Made by a program: the position numbers and the translations under genes. From an uncultured Steroidobacter sp. (lineage in GTDB: Bacteria > Pseudomonadota > Gammaproteobacteria > Steroidobacterales > Steroidobacteraceae), in assembly GCA_946478975.1 (NCBI GenBank), contig CAMLEO010000183.1:1-14375 (forward strand): a DNA stretch of 14,375 bases, in the 5' to 3' direction. How positions within the stretch are numbered: the stretch's first letter is position 1; each line of letters opens with the position of its first letter. This document shows positions 6,892-14,375 of this stretch, in pieces. The notes under the pieces were generated by a model that ran no database searches, was not told the DNA's origin, and saw nothing but the letters and a program-made list of their open reading frames with translations.

Positions 6892-7983
6892 TCAATTCAG
6901 CACGCCCAGGAACCCGGAATAGATCTCGGCGGCTTCGATGAAGCCATAGCCCTTGCGCTCGGCGAAGGTCACTGACTCCAGGATCTTGGTGTAGTCGGTC
7001 GCCAGCCTCTCGGGATCGGCGCGCACCATTTCGTGAGGTTCGACGAACGCATAAATGAGCTCGCGTTGATGTTTCTCCAGCAGCGCTCGCAACGTCGAAA
7101 CATTTTCGGGGCGAACATAGCCGCCGAGGCTGTGATTCATGATGATGGTGGTGCGGAAGTTCTCCTCGATCGCCGGGAACGCACGCACCAGCGGCTCGAA
7201 CAGTGCCTTGGGCGTTTCGAACACGTGGCTCACCGACACGCCAATCTTTTCGAAGAGCTGCGTCGGCCACACCGTGCCGCGTGCCATCCAGCCGGGCAGG
7301 ACCTGAGCTGCGAGATTCAACAGGATGTACGGCGCTTCCATCGCCACATCGCGGGCGCGCGCCAGCTCATCGAACACTTCGCTCTTGATCTTCCGTTTGC
7401 TGTCTCGCTGGGCCCAGCCTTCGCGATACGCCTCCAGCACTTTTTCCCAACGACGCCGCGTTTTGCCCGGATCGGCCGGCGCCTGATCTTTTTTCTTGAG
7501 CTGGGGAAGATGCCTGGCCAGCGGATACGCCGCTTCATACATTGCCACTCGGGCCGGATGCGCATTCGCCGGCCAACCGCCTTTCTTCGCATCCAGCCTG
7601 GCCAACATCGTCGCTGCGATTCGATCGACTGCGGCGAGATCCTGCTGCGTGCATTGCATGTACTGCTCGAAGGCGGCGAGCGACTCGTCGACGCTGTCCG
7701 CGACGATCAGAAACGGCCTTCCCCAAACACTCAGGTCCGTGTTCCAGCCCGGCAACCGCAGGTACGGCCCCTCATCCGGGTCCACGTCGTCCTGCTTGAA
7801 GCTCAACTCCTGCTCAAGCTGCATGATTCGAAACGCCCACTGCTCCGCACGCCTCGCGACGACAGAAAGATCGGCTGCTCGATCCAGGATGTCCTCGATC
7901 GGCGCGTGTTCGAGCAGCGCCGGGATGAGGCGTTCTGTCATCAACTTCGTATCGACAGGATGATTGCTGACGTCGTAACCCAT
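6892..7983 (-). CDS. Unrecognised 363-residue soluble protein
   Basis: I do not recognise this family. The protein has no signal peptide, membrane segment or nucleotide-binding motif that I can see, and appears mainly helical and cytoplasmic. The N-terminus MGYDVSNHPVDTKLM looks like a true start, so I chose ATG 7983; a GTG at 7998 would add five residues, and neither has a strong Shine-Dalgarno. A basic, charged segment (LKKKDQAPADPGKTRRRWEK) lies near residues 163-182. The C-terminal half (GVSVSHVFETPKALFEPL, IIMNHSLGGYVRPENVSTLRALLE, FAERKGYGFIEAAEIYSGF) looks like a compact domain. Codon use resembles that of the neighbours. The stop is 24 bp before the proline-dehydrogenase-like gene in the same direction, suggesting an operon. 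Confidence 0.8.
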   Translation of the reverse strand: MGYDVSNHPVDTKLMTERLIPALLEHAPIEDILDRAADLSVVARRAEQWAFRIMQLEQELSFKQDDVDPDEGPYLRLPGWNTDLSVWGRPFLIVADSVDESLAAFEQYMQCTQQDLAAVDRIAATMLARLDAKKGGWPANAHPARVAMYEAAYPLARHLPQLKKKDQAPADPGKTRRRWEKVLEAYREGWAQRDSKRKIKSEVFDELARARDVAMEAPYILLNLAAQVLPGWMARGTVWPTQLFEKIGVSVSHVFETPKALFEPLVRAFPAIEENFRTTIIMNHSLGGYVRPENVSTLRALLEKHQRELIYAFVEPHEMVRADPERLATDYTKILESVTFAERKGYGFIEAAEIYSGFLGVLN

Positions 7984-8166
7984 GACTCGTTCGTGCACTC
8001 CGTGAACACGCCAGGAATTCGCAGATGGCGTTTGATGGATTCGATGATGCCATGGGTGGATGGGCCAGGGCGGGCCCGCAACGCCAGGCTTCTCTCGAAG
8101 TCGATTTTTCTTACAGACTCGTGCGCCGCCTGTTGATTAGGCAAAAGGATGATTTTTGCGAGAGAC

Positions 8167-8189
8167 GTAGCAGTTGCAGTATTTGCTAC
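8167..8189. repeat. Inverted repeat upstream of the Rhs gene
   Basis: GTAGCA (8167-8172) and TGCTAC (8184-8189) are perfect inverted 6-bp arms with centres 17 bp apart, about 60-80 bp before the start of the large secreted Rhs protein. The size suits a dimeric repressor or activator site. The remaining 250-bp gap (7984-8248) between the divergent genes is more A/T-rich near its right end, but I found no convincing -35/-10 pair, RNA gene or reading frame. Confidence 0.3.
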
Positions 8190-8248
8190 CGTATATTTCC
8201 TACGCCACGCACGGCTGGCAAATAAAAAATGAAGCTAGGGAGGGCGCA

Positions 8249-11200
8249 ATGAAAAAACAAAGCTGTGCCCTGTTTGTATTTCGCGCACTGAGCATTTCTC
8301 TGTTGGCATTTCTTGTGCTGACGTCCGAATCGCTGGCTGCGGTCGGGCGCGTCGCCGGCGCGGCGTCAGTTTCTTCGACAGGTGCCGCGAATTATTCCAT
8401 CCCGATCAAGTTGCCGCCGGGCACGAACAAGCTCGCGCCCAATCTGTCGCTCGTTTACGACCATCGCAACGGCGACAGCCTGCTCGGCATGGGCTTTGCG
8501 ATCAGTGGGTTGTCTGCGATCACCCGATGTAACAAGACGCTCGCGCAGGACCGCGTCATGCAGGAGCCGTTGTTGACCGCTGGCGACAGCTACTGCCTCG
8601 ACGGCAATCGTCTGCAGTTGACCTCGCCGAGCAGCACGTATCAGACCGAGGTAGAAACGTTTGCGCGTGCAACTGCCATCGGCGCAGTCGGCGGCGGACC
8701 GGCCAGCTGGGAAGTTCGCAAGAGCGACGGGCTCATCTATCAGTATGGAGCGACCAGCGACTCTTTCATCGAAACCGTCGGCTCATCCACGGCTCGCGTC
8801 TGGGCGCTCAACAAAATCAGCGACCGTGCCGGCAACTACATTGCCTTCAGCTATACCGAAGATACTTCGAACGGCGCTTATCGACCGAACGACATTCTCT
8901 ACACCGGACGCACGGGCACCACACCGGCCACCAAAGTGGCGTTCGTGTACGAGTCGGCCAATCGGCCGGATCCGCTGTACGCGTATCGATACGGCTCATC
9001 GGCCGTGGACGGCAAGATCCACGAGTTCAAGCGACTCGACCGCATCGACATCGTCAACAACGAGACTTCGGCCGTCATTCGCACCGTCGACCTTTCCTAT
9101 GAAAGCGCTGGCGGCGCCGGCGGACGTTCGCGTTTGTCCTCGGTGCAGGAGTGCGTCGCTGGCGATTGCCTGGCGGCGACGACGTTTTCCTGGATCAACG
9201 GAACACCCGGCTGGGCTGCGGAAGCCAACACGGGCGTGACCATGCCCGCGGGCGCTTTGGTGATGGATATCAACGGCGACGGCCGGGATGACGCTGTTTA
9301 TACATCGAGCGTCACATCGGGCAGCGGCACCTGGTACTTCATGTTGGGAACGGATACGGGGTTTGCCGCGCCCGTCAACACTGGCATCACCAACTGGAAT
9401 TTCAGCTCGGCGCGAGCCATCGAATGGAATGGCGATGGGTTGGGCGACATCCTGTATCCCTGCAGCGGCAACTCGAACTGGTGTGTGCTGCAAGCGAACG
9501 GTGCCGGCTTCTCCGGGCCGATCGACACCGGTGCCGCACTGAACGGCGATCCGAGCATCACAACGGTCGTCGACACCAATGGCGACGGGCGGCACGATCT
9601 GGTCCGCATCATCACGGGCTCGCTGCCTCATCGGCTGGGCGTGCGCTTGCGCAATGGGACCGGCTTCGATGCTGAAGTGATCGCCTGGACTCCGGCGAGC
9701 AACGAGATGCGCATGACATTTCCGTTCGCCCCGGGTGGAATCAGCGCGACCGGAACGCACATTCGACGACGCGATTTCAACGGTGACGGTCGCGAGGACT
9801 TCACGCTGCGCATGGAAGAGAAGAGCGGCGAGCCGGGCGTGCCGAGCACCTTCTGGCAGTTTGTTTTCTATAGCTACGGCACCACGTTCGTCGACGATGC
9901 CTATAGCACTTCGAATCAGGCGGGCGTCGCGGGAGATTTCAACGGCGACGGACTGACCGATCTCATGCAACTCGTCAGCGGCGGATGTGCGGTGAGGTTT
10001 GGCAGAGGGCGCGGCTTGTCTACGGCTGTGAATGGGCCAGCGTGCGTCGGTCTGCCGATGGTAGCGGACTACGACGGCGACGGCCTCAGCGACCTGCTGA
10101 TGAACAATGGCACCAACTGGATGGTGTCCCGCTCCACGGGCAATGGCTTCACTGCCTTCACCAGCACAGGATTGCCGGCAGCAGCCGGTGCGGCCGTGGG
10201 CATCGCCGATATAAACAACGACGGGCTGCATGATTTCGTACGCACCGATACGGCGGCCAGCAATCAATGGAAATACTGGCTGCACGCGGGTGTCTATCCC
10301 GATCTGCTGGATCGGGTGACGGACGGCTTCGGCGTGTTTACCGACTTCAATTACGAACGGTTGAACTCGAACAACGCGTGCTATCTACGCGATTCGAGTA
10401 TTCCGACATCCGCCGGCGTTCCTTACAGCGGCCCGATGTACGTGGTGTGTGGCCTCAGCACCAGTAACGGTATCGGCGGCAGCTACGGCGTGAGCTACTC
10501 GTACTACAACGCGAACTACGACTATTCCGGCCGCGGTTTCCTGGGCTTCGCGCGCAAGTACACGCGCGATAGTCGCAACGACATTCGTGTCATGGAGGAC
10601 TTCCGGCAGGATTTTCCTTTCACTGGCATGATCAAGGAGTCGAAGTCGCTGCAGCCAAACGGAACCACCGTCATCTCTCGCACGACATATGACTACCTGA
10701 GTCACTCGTACTCATACAACGGAGCCTCCCGCCAATATCCGTACCTGAGAACCAAGGTCGACTATAACTACGAAGTTGCCGGGCCGTACGACGGCCAGCT
10801 GCTGCGATCTGCAACTACGACCAATACCGTCGATGCAAGCAGCGGAGCGGTGACACTCTCCACAACTTCCGTGGCGGAAGGAACAAACGCCAACGGGCTG
10901 CATCCCGGCAGCGCCTTCAGCTACAGCACCAGTATTCCCACGCTGTTCAACGATTTCAGCAATTGGTGTATCGGCCGGCCCGCGGAGATCACGCAGACCA
11001 ACAGTCACCAGCTCAACGGCGGAGCTCAAGTTCAACGCACCTCGTCCATGGGTTGGGATGGCGCGATGTGCCGACCGACGCAGAGTGTGAACGAGCCGGG
11101 CAGCTCCCAGTGGCAAGTCACCACTGTGTTGGGCTACGACGATTTCGGCAACGTCAATTCCATCAGCGTGCAGCCTGTGTCCGGGCAAGGGCAGGGGAAC

Positions 11201-14200
11201 CGCACGACCTCGGTCTATTGGGGCACGACCGGACGGTTTCCTCGAACCATCACCAATCCGAAATCGCAAGTCACCACACTCGATTGGGATACCGCGCTCG
11301 GCTTGCGCACCTCCGTTACGGATCCCAATCTGCTTGTGACGACATCGGGTTATGACCCGTTCGGTCGCCTGATTCGCGAGCAGCGTCCGGACGGAACCGC
11401 GATGGATTACATCCTGGGCTGGTGCACCTCGCCTGCGTGTCAGGGCTCGGATACAAATATTCGGATCTCTGTAACGCAGATTGCGCGCGACACCTCCAAT
11501 AACGCAATCACGACCAGCTACAGCTACCTGGATGGCTTCGAGCGCCAGACCTTGTCGCAGGCCACGGCCATCTCCGGTGCGCTATCGAGCACGCGACGCA
11601 TTTACGATGCTCTGGGCAGAGTCTCGCAGGAAAGCGCGCCCTACTTGCCGTCCGATCCGATCTGGTACTCGACTGTCACCTACGACTTGCTCGACCGCCC
11701 AACGCTGATTCAGCGCCCGTTGAACGAAGCTGACAGTGGCAATGGCCATCACACCCAGATCTCCTATCAGGGGCTGCGCTCGATCGTTACCAATGCGCGC
11801 AACTACACCACGCAAGAAGTCACAAATGCCATTGGCGAAGTGGTGCAAGCGATCGATCAGGGTGGCGCGGACACGGACTATGAGTACGATGCGTTCGGCA
11901 ATCTGCTCAAAGTCATCGATTACTACGGCAACAGCACGGTTCTGACGTACAACAACATCGGCATGAAGCTCACGTCCACCGATCCGGACCTAGGCTTCTG
12001 GCAGTACAGCTATTACCCGCTGGGAGAGCTGAAGACTCAGACGGATGCGAACGGCAACGTCACAACCTTCACTTACGATGAGTTGTCGCGACTGCTGACG
12101 CGCGTCGAGCCGCTCGAAACGACGGCGACACCGACCGGCACCACGACGTTTACTTATGACGTCGGCAACAAGGCCATCGGCAAGCTGACATCCGCGAGCT
12201 CGCCGGCCATGTCCGGTGCAACTTACGGCTACTCCGAAAGCTATTCGTTCGATAACTACGGCCGACCTTCGGCAGTGACCATCAACGCGGACAATGTCGC
12301 TTATAACTATAACTACAGCTACAACTCTGCGGGTCTGCAAGACACGCTGACCTATCCGACCAGCAGCTCCGGGTACCGTTTCAAGCTGCGCTATAGCTAT
12401 GACTACGGACAGCTGAAGGCCATCAACAATTACACCGGCGATGTGCTGGGGACCACCTTCTGGCAGGCGCAGGGCATGAACGCTCGCGGCCAGGTCATCC
12501 TCGAAGATTACGGCAGCGGGCTCAGCACTTCGACGGGCTATGACCGCGTCACCGGGAAAATCGAGAACCGAACCACCGGCCCGGGCGCCGGCACGACGAT
12601 CCAGAATCTCGGCTATCAGTGGGATCCGCTCGGCAACCTCACGCAGCGCCAGGATCTGCGCACAGGCGTGACCGAGACGTTTACATACGATGCACTCGAT
12701 CGGCTGTACACAGGCACCCGCAATGGCTCAGCGCTGCTGACGATGGGATATGACGCGATCGGCAACATCACCAGCAAGACTGGCGTGGGCACGTACACTT
12801 ATCACGCCACGAAGAAACATGCCGTGGTGTCGACGACCGGCACGATCAACAACACGTACGGTTACGACGCCAACGGCAACATGACTTCGCGCAACGGGTA
12901 CACCACGACCTGGTATTCGAGCAACCTGCCGCACACGATCAATGGCAGCGGCATGACTGCGCGTTTTTGGTACGGGCCAACCGGCAATCGCTGGAAACAA
13001 CAGAAGGCGCTGGGGACGAAAGTCGAGACGTGGACATACATCGGACCTTACGTCGAGCGTCTGGTGACCTCGACGGTGAACGAGTTCCGGCACTACGTGT
13101 ACGCGCCGACCGGTCCGGTGCTGGTCTACAAGCGCAACAGCACGGGTACGTCTTCGATCACCACGTATCTGACCACCGATCACCTGGGCAGCACCGACGT
13201 CATCACATCCAGTGGCGGCACGCAGCTCGTGAATGCAAGCTTCAACGCTTGGGGTGAGCGCAAGGCTGCCGATGGCGTCAGCACGCCGACTGCAACGGAA
13301 GACACCACCTACGGCAACACTACGCTGCGCGGCTTTACGTTCCACGAAGTGTTGGAGGATCTCAAACTCGTCAACATGAATGGCCGTGTTTACGATCCGG
13401 CCATCGGTCGCTTCATGTCGGCTGATCCATTCGTGCAGGCGCCGTTCAACAGCCAGAGCCTGAATAGATACAGCTACGTCTTCAACAACCCGCTTAGCTT
13501 CACGGATCCGAGCGGATTCCAGACTGCGGCCGATGGCGGCGGTTCTTATAACGGTGGCGGTGGCGGCACCTGGGTCAGTTTCATCGGTATCGTGTTCAGC
13601 CAGCGCGAACCGCACCCCGACTTCCGCGATCAGCGGGCGTTTGGCGGAATGCACTTTCCCACGGCTCAGTGCACGTTGACGCGCACTCAAAACTGCTACA
13701 CCTTCAACTACGGCAACCCCCGCGAAATCATCCGTCCCTACAATCCGCCGCCGGGCCGCGCCACCGATGAGATGCGCAGGCTGCCCACGCCGGTGCAGAA
13801 TGTCGTGCCGGCGTCAGCGGCGGATCAGATGACGACGGCTGGCACGGTCGGTGCGATGAACGGCGGGAGCTCTTGGTCGGCGTGGAATCTACTTGGCATT
13901 CCGTCTGCTAACGCCGCCGATACTAACAATGGTGGCTCCCAGACATTTCGCATTACGAACCCAATTTTCTCCTTCCCCGGCGTTCCTCCAATCCAAGGAT
14001 TGAAGCTGACGAATGCGGTGTTCGAAGGGCATATAAAGCCACGTCACGCATTCGATATAGGGGACGAAGAAGCGGGTCGTTTCTCTCGAGGCATTTTGAA
14101 TCGAACCACCTCTCAGGAAGCCTTTTCACGATTTCTTCAAGTCGCCATCAACTCGGGTGCTGTTACGTTTGGGCCGTACGAGCGAGTTCCTGGCGGGTTA

Positions 14201-14338
14201 CGCCTTTTTGTCGAGGGCACGGCACCCATCGGAACTACGATCACTGGTAAACCGACATCTATACTTGTCATCGGCCTGGTGCCGGCGGGCAGCCCTGGAG
14301 TATGGAGTATCCAAACAACCTTCCCGTTCGGGTTATAG
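8249..14338 (+). CDS. Secreted SpvB / FG-GAP / TcdB / RHS-repeat polymorphic toxin-like protein
   Basis: Intact protein of 2,029 residues. The ATG at 8249 has AGGGAGGG (8237-8244) about five bases upstream and starts a Sec signal peptide (MKKQ..., hydrophobic core to about residue 29, cleavage near SLA-AVG); upstream in-frame ATG 8174 is rejected. Domains in order: SpvB-type N-terminal region (about 31-330; GAANYSIPIKLPPG, LSLVYDHRNGDSLLGMGF), seven FG-GAP/VCBS-like units (340-665), TcdB middle domain (about 670-850; DRVTDGFGVFTDFNY, GRGFLGFARKYTRD), many YD/RHS repeats (about 940-1680), the RHS core (GRVYDPAIGRFMSADPF, 1712-1728, to DPSGF, 1753-1757), a Gly-rich linker and a variable tip (about 1890-2029). 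This resembles Tc-toxin B and C subunits joined in one chain, where the RHS shell encloses the C-terminal effector. The likely role is delivery of the tip against competitors or hosts; no dedicated secretion partner is visible here. Confidence 0.93.
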   Translation: MKKQSCALFVFRALSISLLAFLVLTSESLAAVGRVAGAASVSSTGAANYSIPIKLPPGTNKLAPNLSLVYDHRNGDSLLGMGFAISGLSAITRCNKTLAQDRVMQEPLLTAGDSYCLDGNRLQLTSPSSTYQTEVETFARATAIGAVGGGPASWEVRKSDGLIYQYGATSDSFIETVGSSTARVWALNKISDRAGNYIAFSYTEDTSNGAYRPNDILYTGRTGTTPATKVAFVYESANRPDPLYAYRYGSSAVDGKIHEFKRLDRIDIVNNETSAVIRTVDLSYESAGGAGGRSRLSSVQECVAGDCLAATTFSWINGTPGWAAEANTGVTMPAGALVMDINGDGRDDAVYTSSVTSGSGTWYFMLGTDTGFAAPVNTGITNWNFSSARAIEWNGDGLGDILYPCSGNSNWCVLQANGAGFSGPIDTGAALNGDPSITTVVDTNGDGRHDLVRIITGSLPHRLGVRLRNGTGFDAEVIAWTPASNEMRMTFPFAPGGISATGTHIRRRDFNGDGREDFTLRMEEKSGEPGVPSTFWQFVFYSYGTTFVDDAYSTSNQAGVAGDFNGDGLTDLMQLVSGGCAVRFGRGRGLSTAVNGPACVGLPMVADYDGDGLSDLLMNNGTNWMVSRSTGNGFTAFTSTGLPAAAGAAVGIADINNDGLHDFVRTDTAASNQWKYWLHAGVYPDLLDRVTDGFGVFTDFNYERLNSNNACYLRDSSIPTSAGVPYSGPMYVVCGLSTSNGIGGSYGVSYSYYNANYDYSGRGFLGFARKYTRDSRNDIRVMEDFRQDFPFTGMIKESKSLQPNGTTVISRTTYDYLSHSYSYNGASRQYPYLRTKVDYNYEVAGPYDGQLLRSATTTNTVDASSGAVTLSTTSVAEGTNANGLHPGSAFSYSTSIPTLFNDFSNWCIGRPAEITQTNSHQLNGGAQVQRTSSMGWDGAMCRPTQSVNEPGSSQWQVTTVLGYDDFGNVNSISVQPVSGQGQGNRTTSVYWGTTGRFPRTITNPKSQVTTLDWDTALGLRTSVTDPNLLVTTSGYDPFGRLIREQRPDGTAMDYILGWCTSPACQGSDTNIRISVTQIARDTSNNAITTSYSYLDGFERQTLSQATAISGALSSTRRIYDALGRVSQESAPYLPSDPIWYSTVTYDLLDRPTLIQRPLNEADSGNGHHTQISYQGLRSIVTNARNYTTQEVTNAIGEVVQAIDQGGADTDYEYDAFGNLLKVIDYYGNSTVLTYNNIGMKLTSTDPDLGFWQYSYYPLGELKTQTDANGNVTTFTYDELSRLLTRVEPLETTATPTGTTTFTYDVGNKAIGKLTSASSPAMSGATYGYSESYSFDNYGRPSAVTINADNVAYNYNYSYNSAGLQDTLTYPTSSSGYRFKLRYSYDYGQLKAINNYTGDVLGTTFWQAQGMNARGQVILEDYGSGLSTSTGYDRVTGKIENRTTGPGAGTTIQNLGYQWDPLGNLTQRQDLRTGVTETFTYDALDRLYTGTRNGSALLTMGYDAIGNITSKTGVGTYTYHATKKHAVVSTTGTINNTYGYDANGNMTSRNGYTTTWYSSNLPHTINGSGMTARFWYGPTGNRWKQQKALGTKVETWTYIGPYVERLVTSTVNEFRHYVYAPTGPVLVYKRNSTGTSSITTYLTTDHLGSTDVITSSGGTQLVNASFNAWGERKAADGVSTPTATEDTTYGNTTLRGFTFHEVLEDLKLVNMNGRVYDPAIGRFMSADPFVQAPFNSQSLNRYSYVFNNPLSFTDPSGFQTAADGGGSYNGGGGGTWVSFIGIVFSQREPHPDFRDQRAFGGMHFPTAQCTLTRTQNCYTFNYGNPREIIRPYNPPPGRATDEMRRLPTPVQNVVPASAADQMTTAGTVGAMNGGSSWSAWNLLGIPSANAADTNNGGSQTFRITNPIFSFPGVPPIQGLKLTNAVFEGHIKPRHAFDIGDEEAGRFSRGILNRTTSQEAFSRFLQVAINSGAVTFGPYERVPGGLRLFVEGTAPIGTTITGKPTSILVIGLVPAGSPGVWSIQTTFPFGL
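9266..10237 (+). repeat. Seven FG-GAP/VCBS-like calcium-loop repeats within the Rhs protein
   Basis: Seven copies of the pattern DxNxDGxxD start at residues 340, 392, 442, 509, 563, 607 and 654: DINGDGRDD, EWNGDGLGD, DTNGDGRHD, DFNGDGRED, DFNGDGLTD, DYDGDGLSD and DINNDGLHD. The spacing of 44-67 residues fits the blades of a beta-propeller. In Tc toxins such a propeller sits beside the SpvB domain and acts as gate and docking site. Copy two has Glu in place of the first Asp, so its metal binding may be weaker. Confidence 0.85.
13890..14338 (+). other. Variable C-terminal toxin tip of the Rhs protein (candidate RNase fold)
   Basis: The last roughly 130 residues follow the RHS core and linker and have lower GC (about 48-52% in 13921-14160, against about 63% near 13561), a usual sign of a swapped tip. 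The sequence contains GHIKPRH (His1928, Lys1930, Arg1932, His1933), a helical stretch (EAFSRFLQVAINSG), then strands with a final TTFPF. An early HIxxRH with a last strand ending near (T)xFP recalls the BECR/EndoU-like RNase tips of CdiA and Rhs proteins, but I cannot assign a named family. Function as a toxin is inferred from architecture; nuclease activity is a guess. Confidence 0.55.
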
Positions 14339-14358
14339 CTGCGCAAAGAGGAACCCTC

Positions 14359-14375
14359 ATGGCTGACGAGTTTCT
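14359..14375 (+). CDS. Start of the next gene, candidate immunity protein (cut by window edge)
   Basis: ATG at 14359 with AGAGGA (14347-14352) six bases upstream, beginning MADEF, 20 bp after the Rhs stop and on the same strand. Only five codons are visible, so nothing can be said from the protein itself. In Rhs and other polymorphic toxin loci the gene directly after the toxin tip nearly always encodes its cognate immunity protein, which is the basis for the suggestion. Confidence 0.5.

Noticed and set aside
8062..8077. GGGCC/GGCCC hairpin as a terminator
   Set aside because: The loop is small and no T-run follows on either strand; it lies upstream of both divergent genes, where a terminator is not expected.
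7033..8136. Long open frame of 367 codons on the plus strand
   Set aside because: It lies antisense to the 363-residue minus-strand gene, has no ribosome binding site or recognisable domain, and its Arg/His-rich composition is typical of a shadow frame in GC-rich DNA.
7941..8225. Short open frames on both strands between the unknown gene and the Rhs gene (66 and 67 codons)
   Set aside because: No ribosome binding site, no recognisable domain, and the two frames overlap each other and the neighbouring genes.
8996..10285. Long open frame of 429 codons on the minus strand
   Set aside because: It is antisense to the FG-GAP part of the Rhs protein, whose domain motifs are clear in the plus frame; the minus frame has no recognisable domain.
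12728..13690. Open frame of 320 codons on the minus strand
   Set aside because: It is antisense to the RHS core, which is certain; composition is that of a shadow frame.

Overview
The window reads as a chromosomal segment of a high-GC (about 60%) gammaproteobacterium. The order glnK-amtB / ubiK / comM with a c5-type cytochrome nearby recalls Pseudomonas and Xanthomonas-type chromosomes. The style of the Rhs protein suggests a Steroidobacter/Xanthomonadales-like lineage, but this is an inference from gene content; no taxonomic search was possible.

Positions 1-1340 are a nitrogen-control divergon. On the minus strand lie glnK (PII signal protein) and the start of amtB (ammonium channel, cut by the window edge). 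A good sigma-54 promoter and two NtrC-like sites with 31 bp between centres precede glnK. ubiK, a ubiquinone-biosynthesis accessory factor, diverges on the plus strand from a TTG start with a strong Shine-Dalgarno.

Positions 1395-5025 hold a secreted alpha/beta hydrolase of the proline-iminopeptidase/TAP type, comM (AAA+ helicase of natural transformation) and, convergent with comM and overlapping its 3' end by 25 bp, a membrane-anchored cytochrome c5-like protein.

Positions 5143-5832 contain a tRNA-Arg(CCG) gene with a stringent-type promoter, followed within 31 bp by a type II toxin-antitoxin pair (TIGR02574-type antitoxin, ParE/RelE-type toxin). The short gap has a hairpin that buries the antitoxin Shine-Dalgarno. 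The tRNA also marks the switch from conserved housekeeping genes to accessory genes.

Positions 5920-7983 (minus strand) hold a two-gene unit: an unrecognised 363-residue protein followed by a small stand-alone proline-dehydrogenase-like protein.

Positions 8249-14338 are one 2,029-residue secreted polymorphic-toxin-like protein: Sec signal peptide, SpvB domain, seven FG-GAP/EF-hand-like Ca loops, TcdB middle domain, YD/RHS repeats, RHS core ending in DPSGF, then a variable C-terminal tip of lower GC whose sequence I do not recognise with certainty. Twenty bases after its stop a new gene with a good ribosome binding site begins (MADEF...) and is cut off. By position it is the expected immunity gene. 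This toxin tip plus candidate immunity gene is the most likely place for something new in the window.
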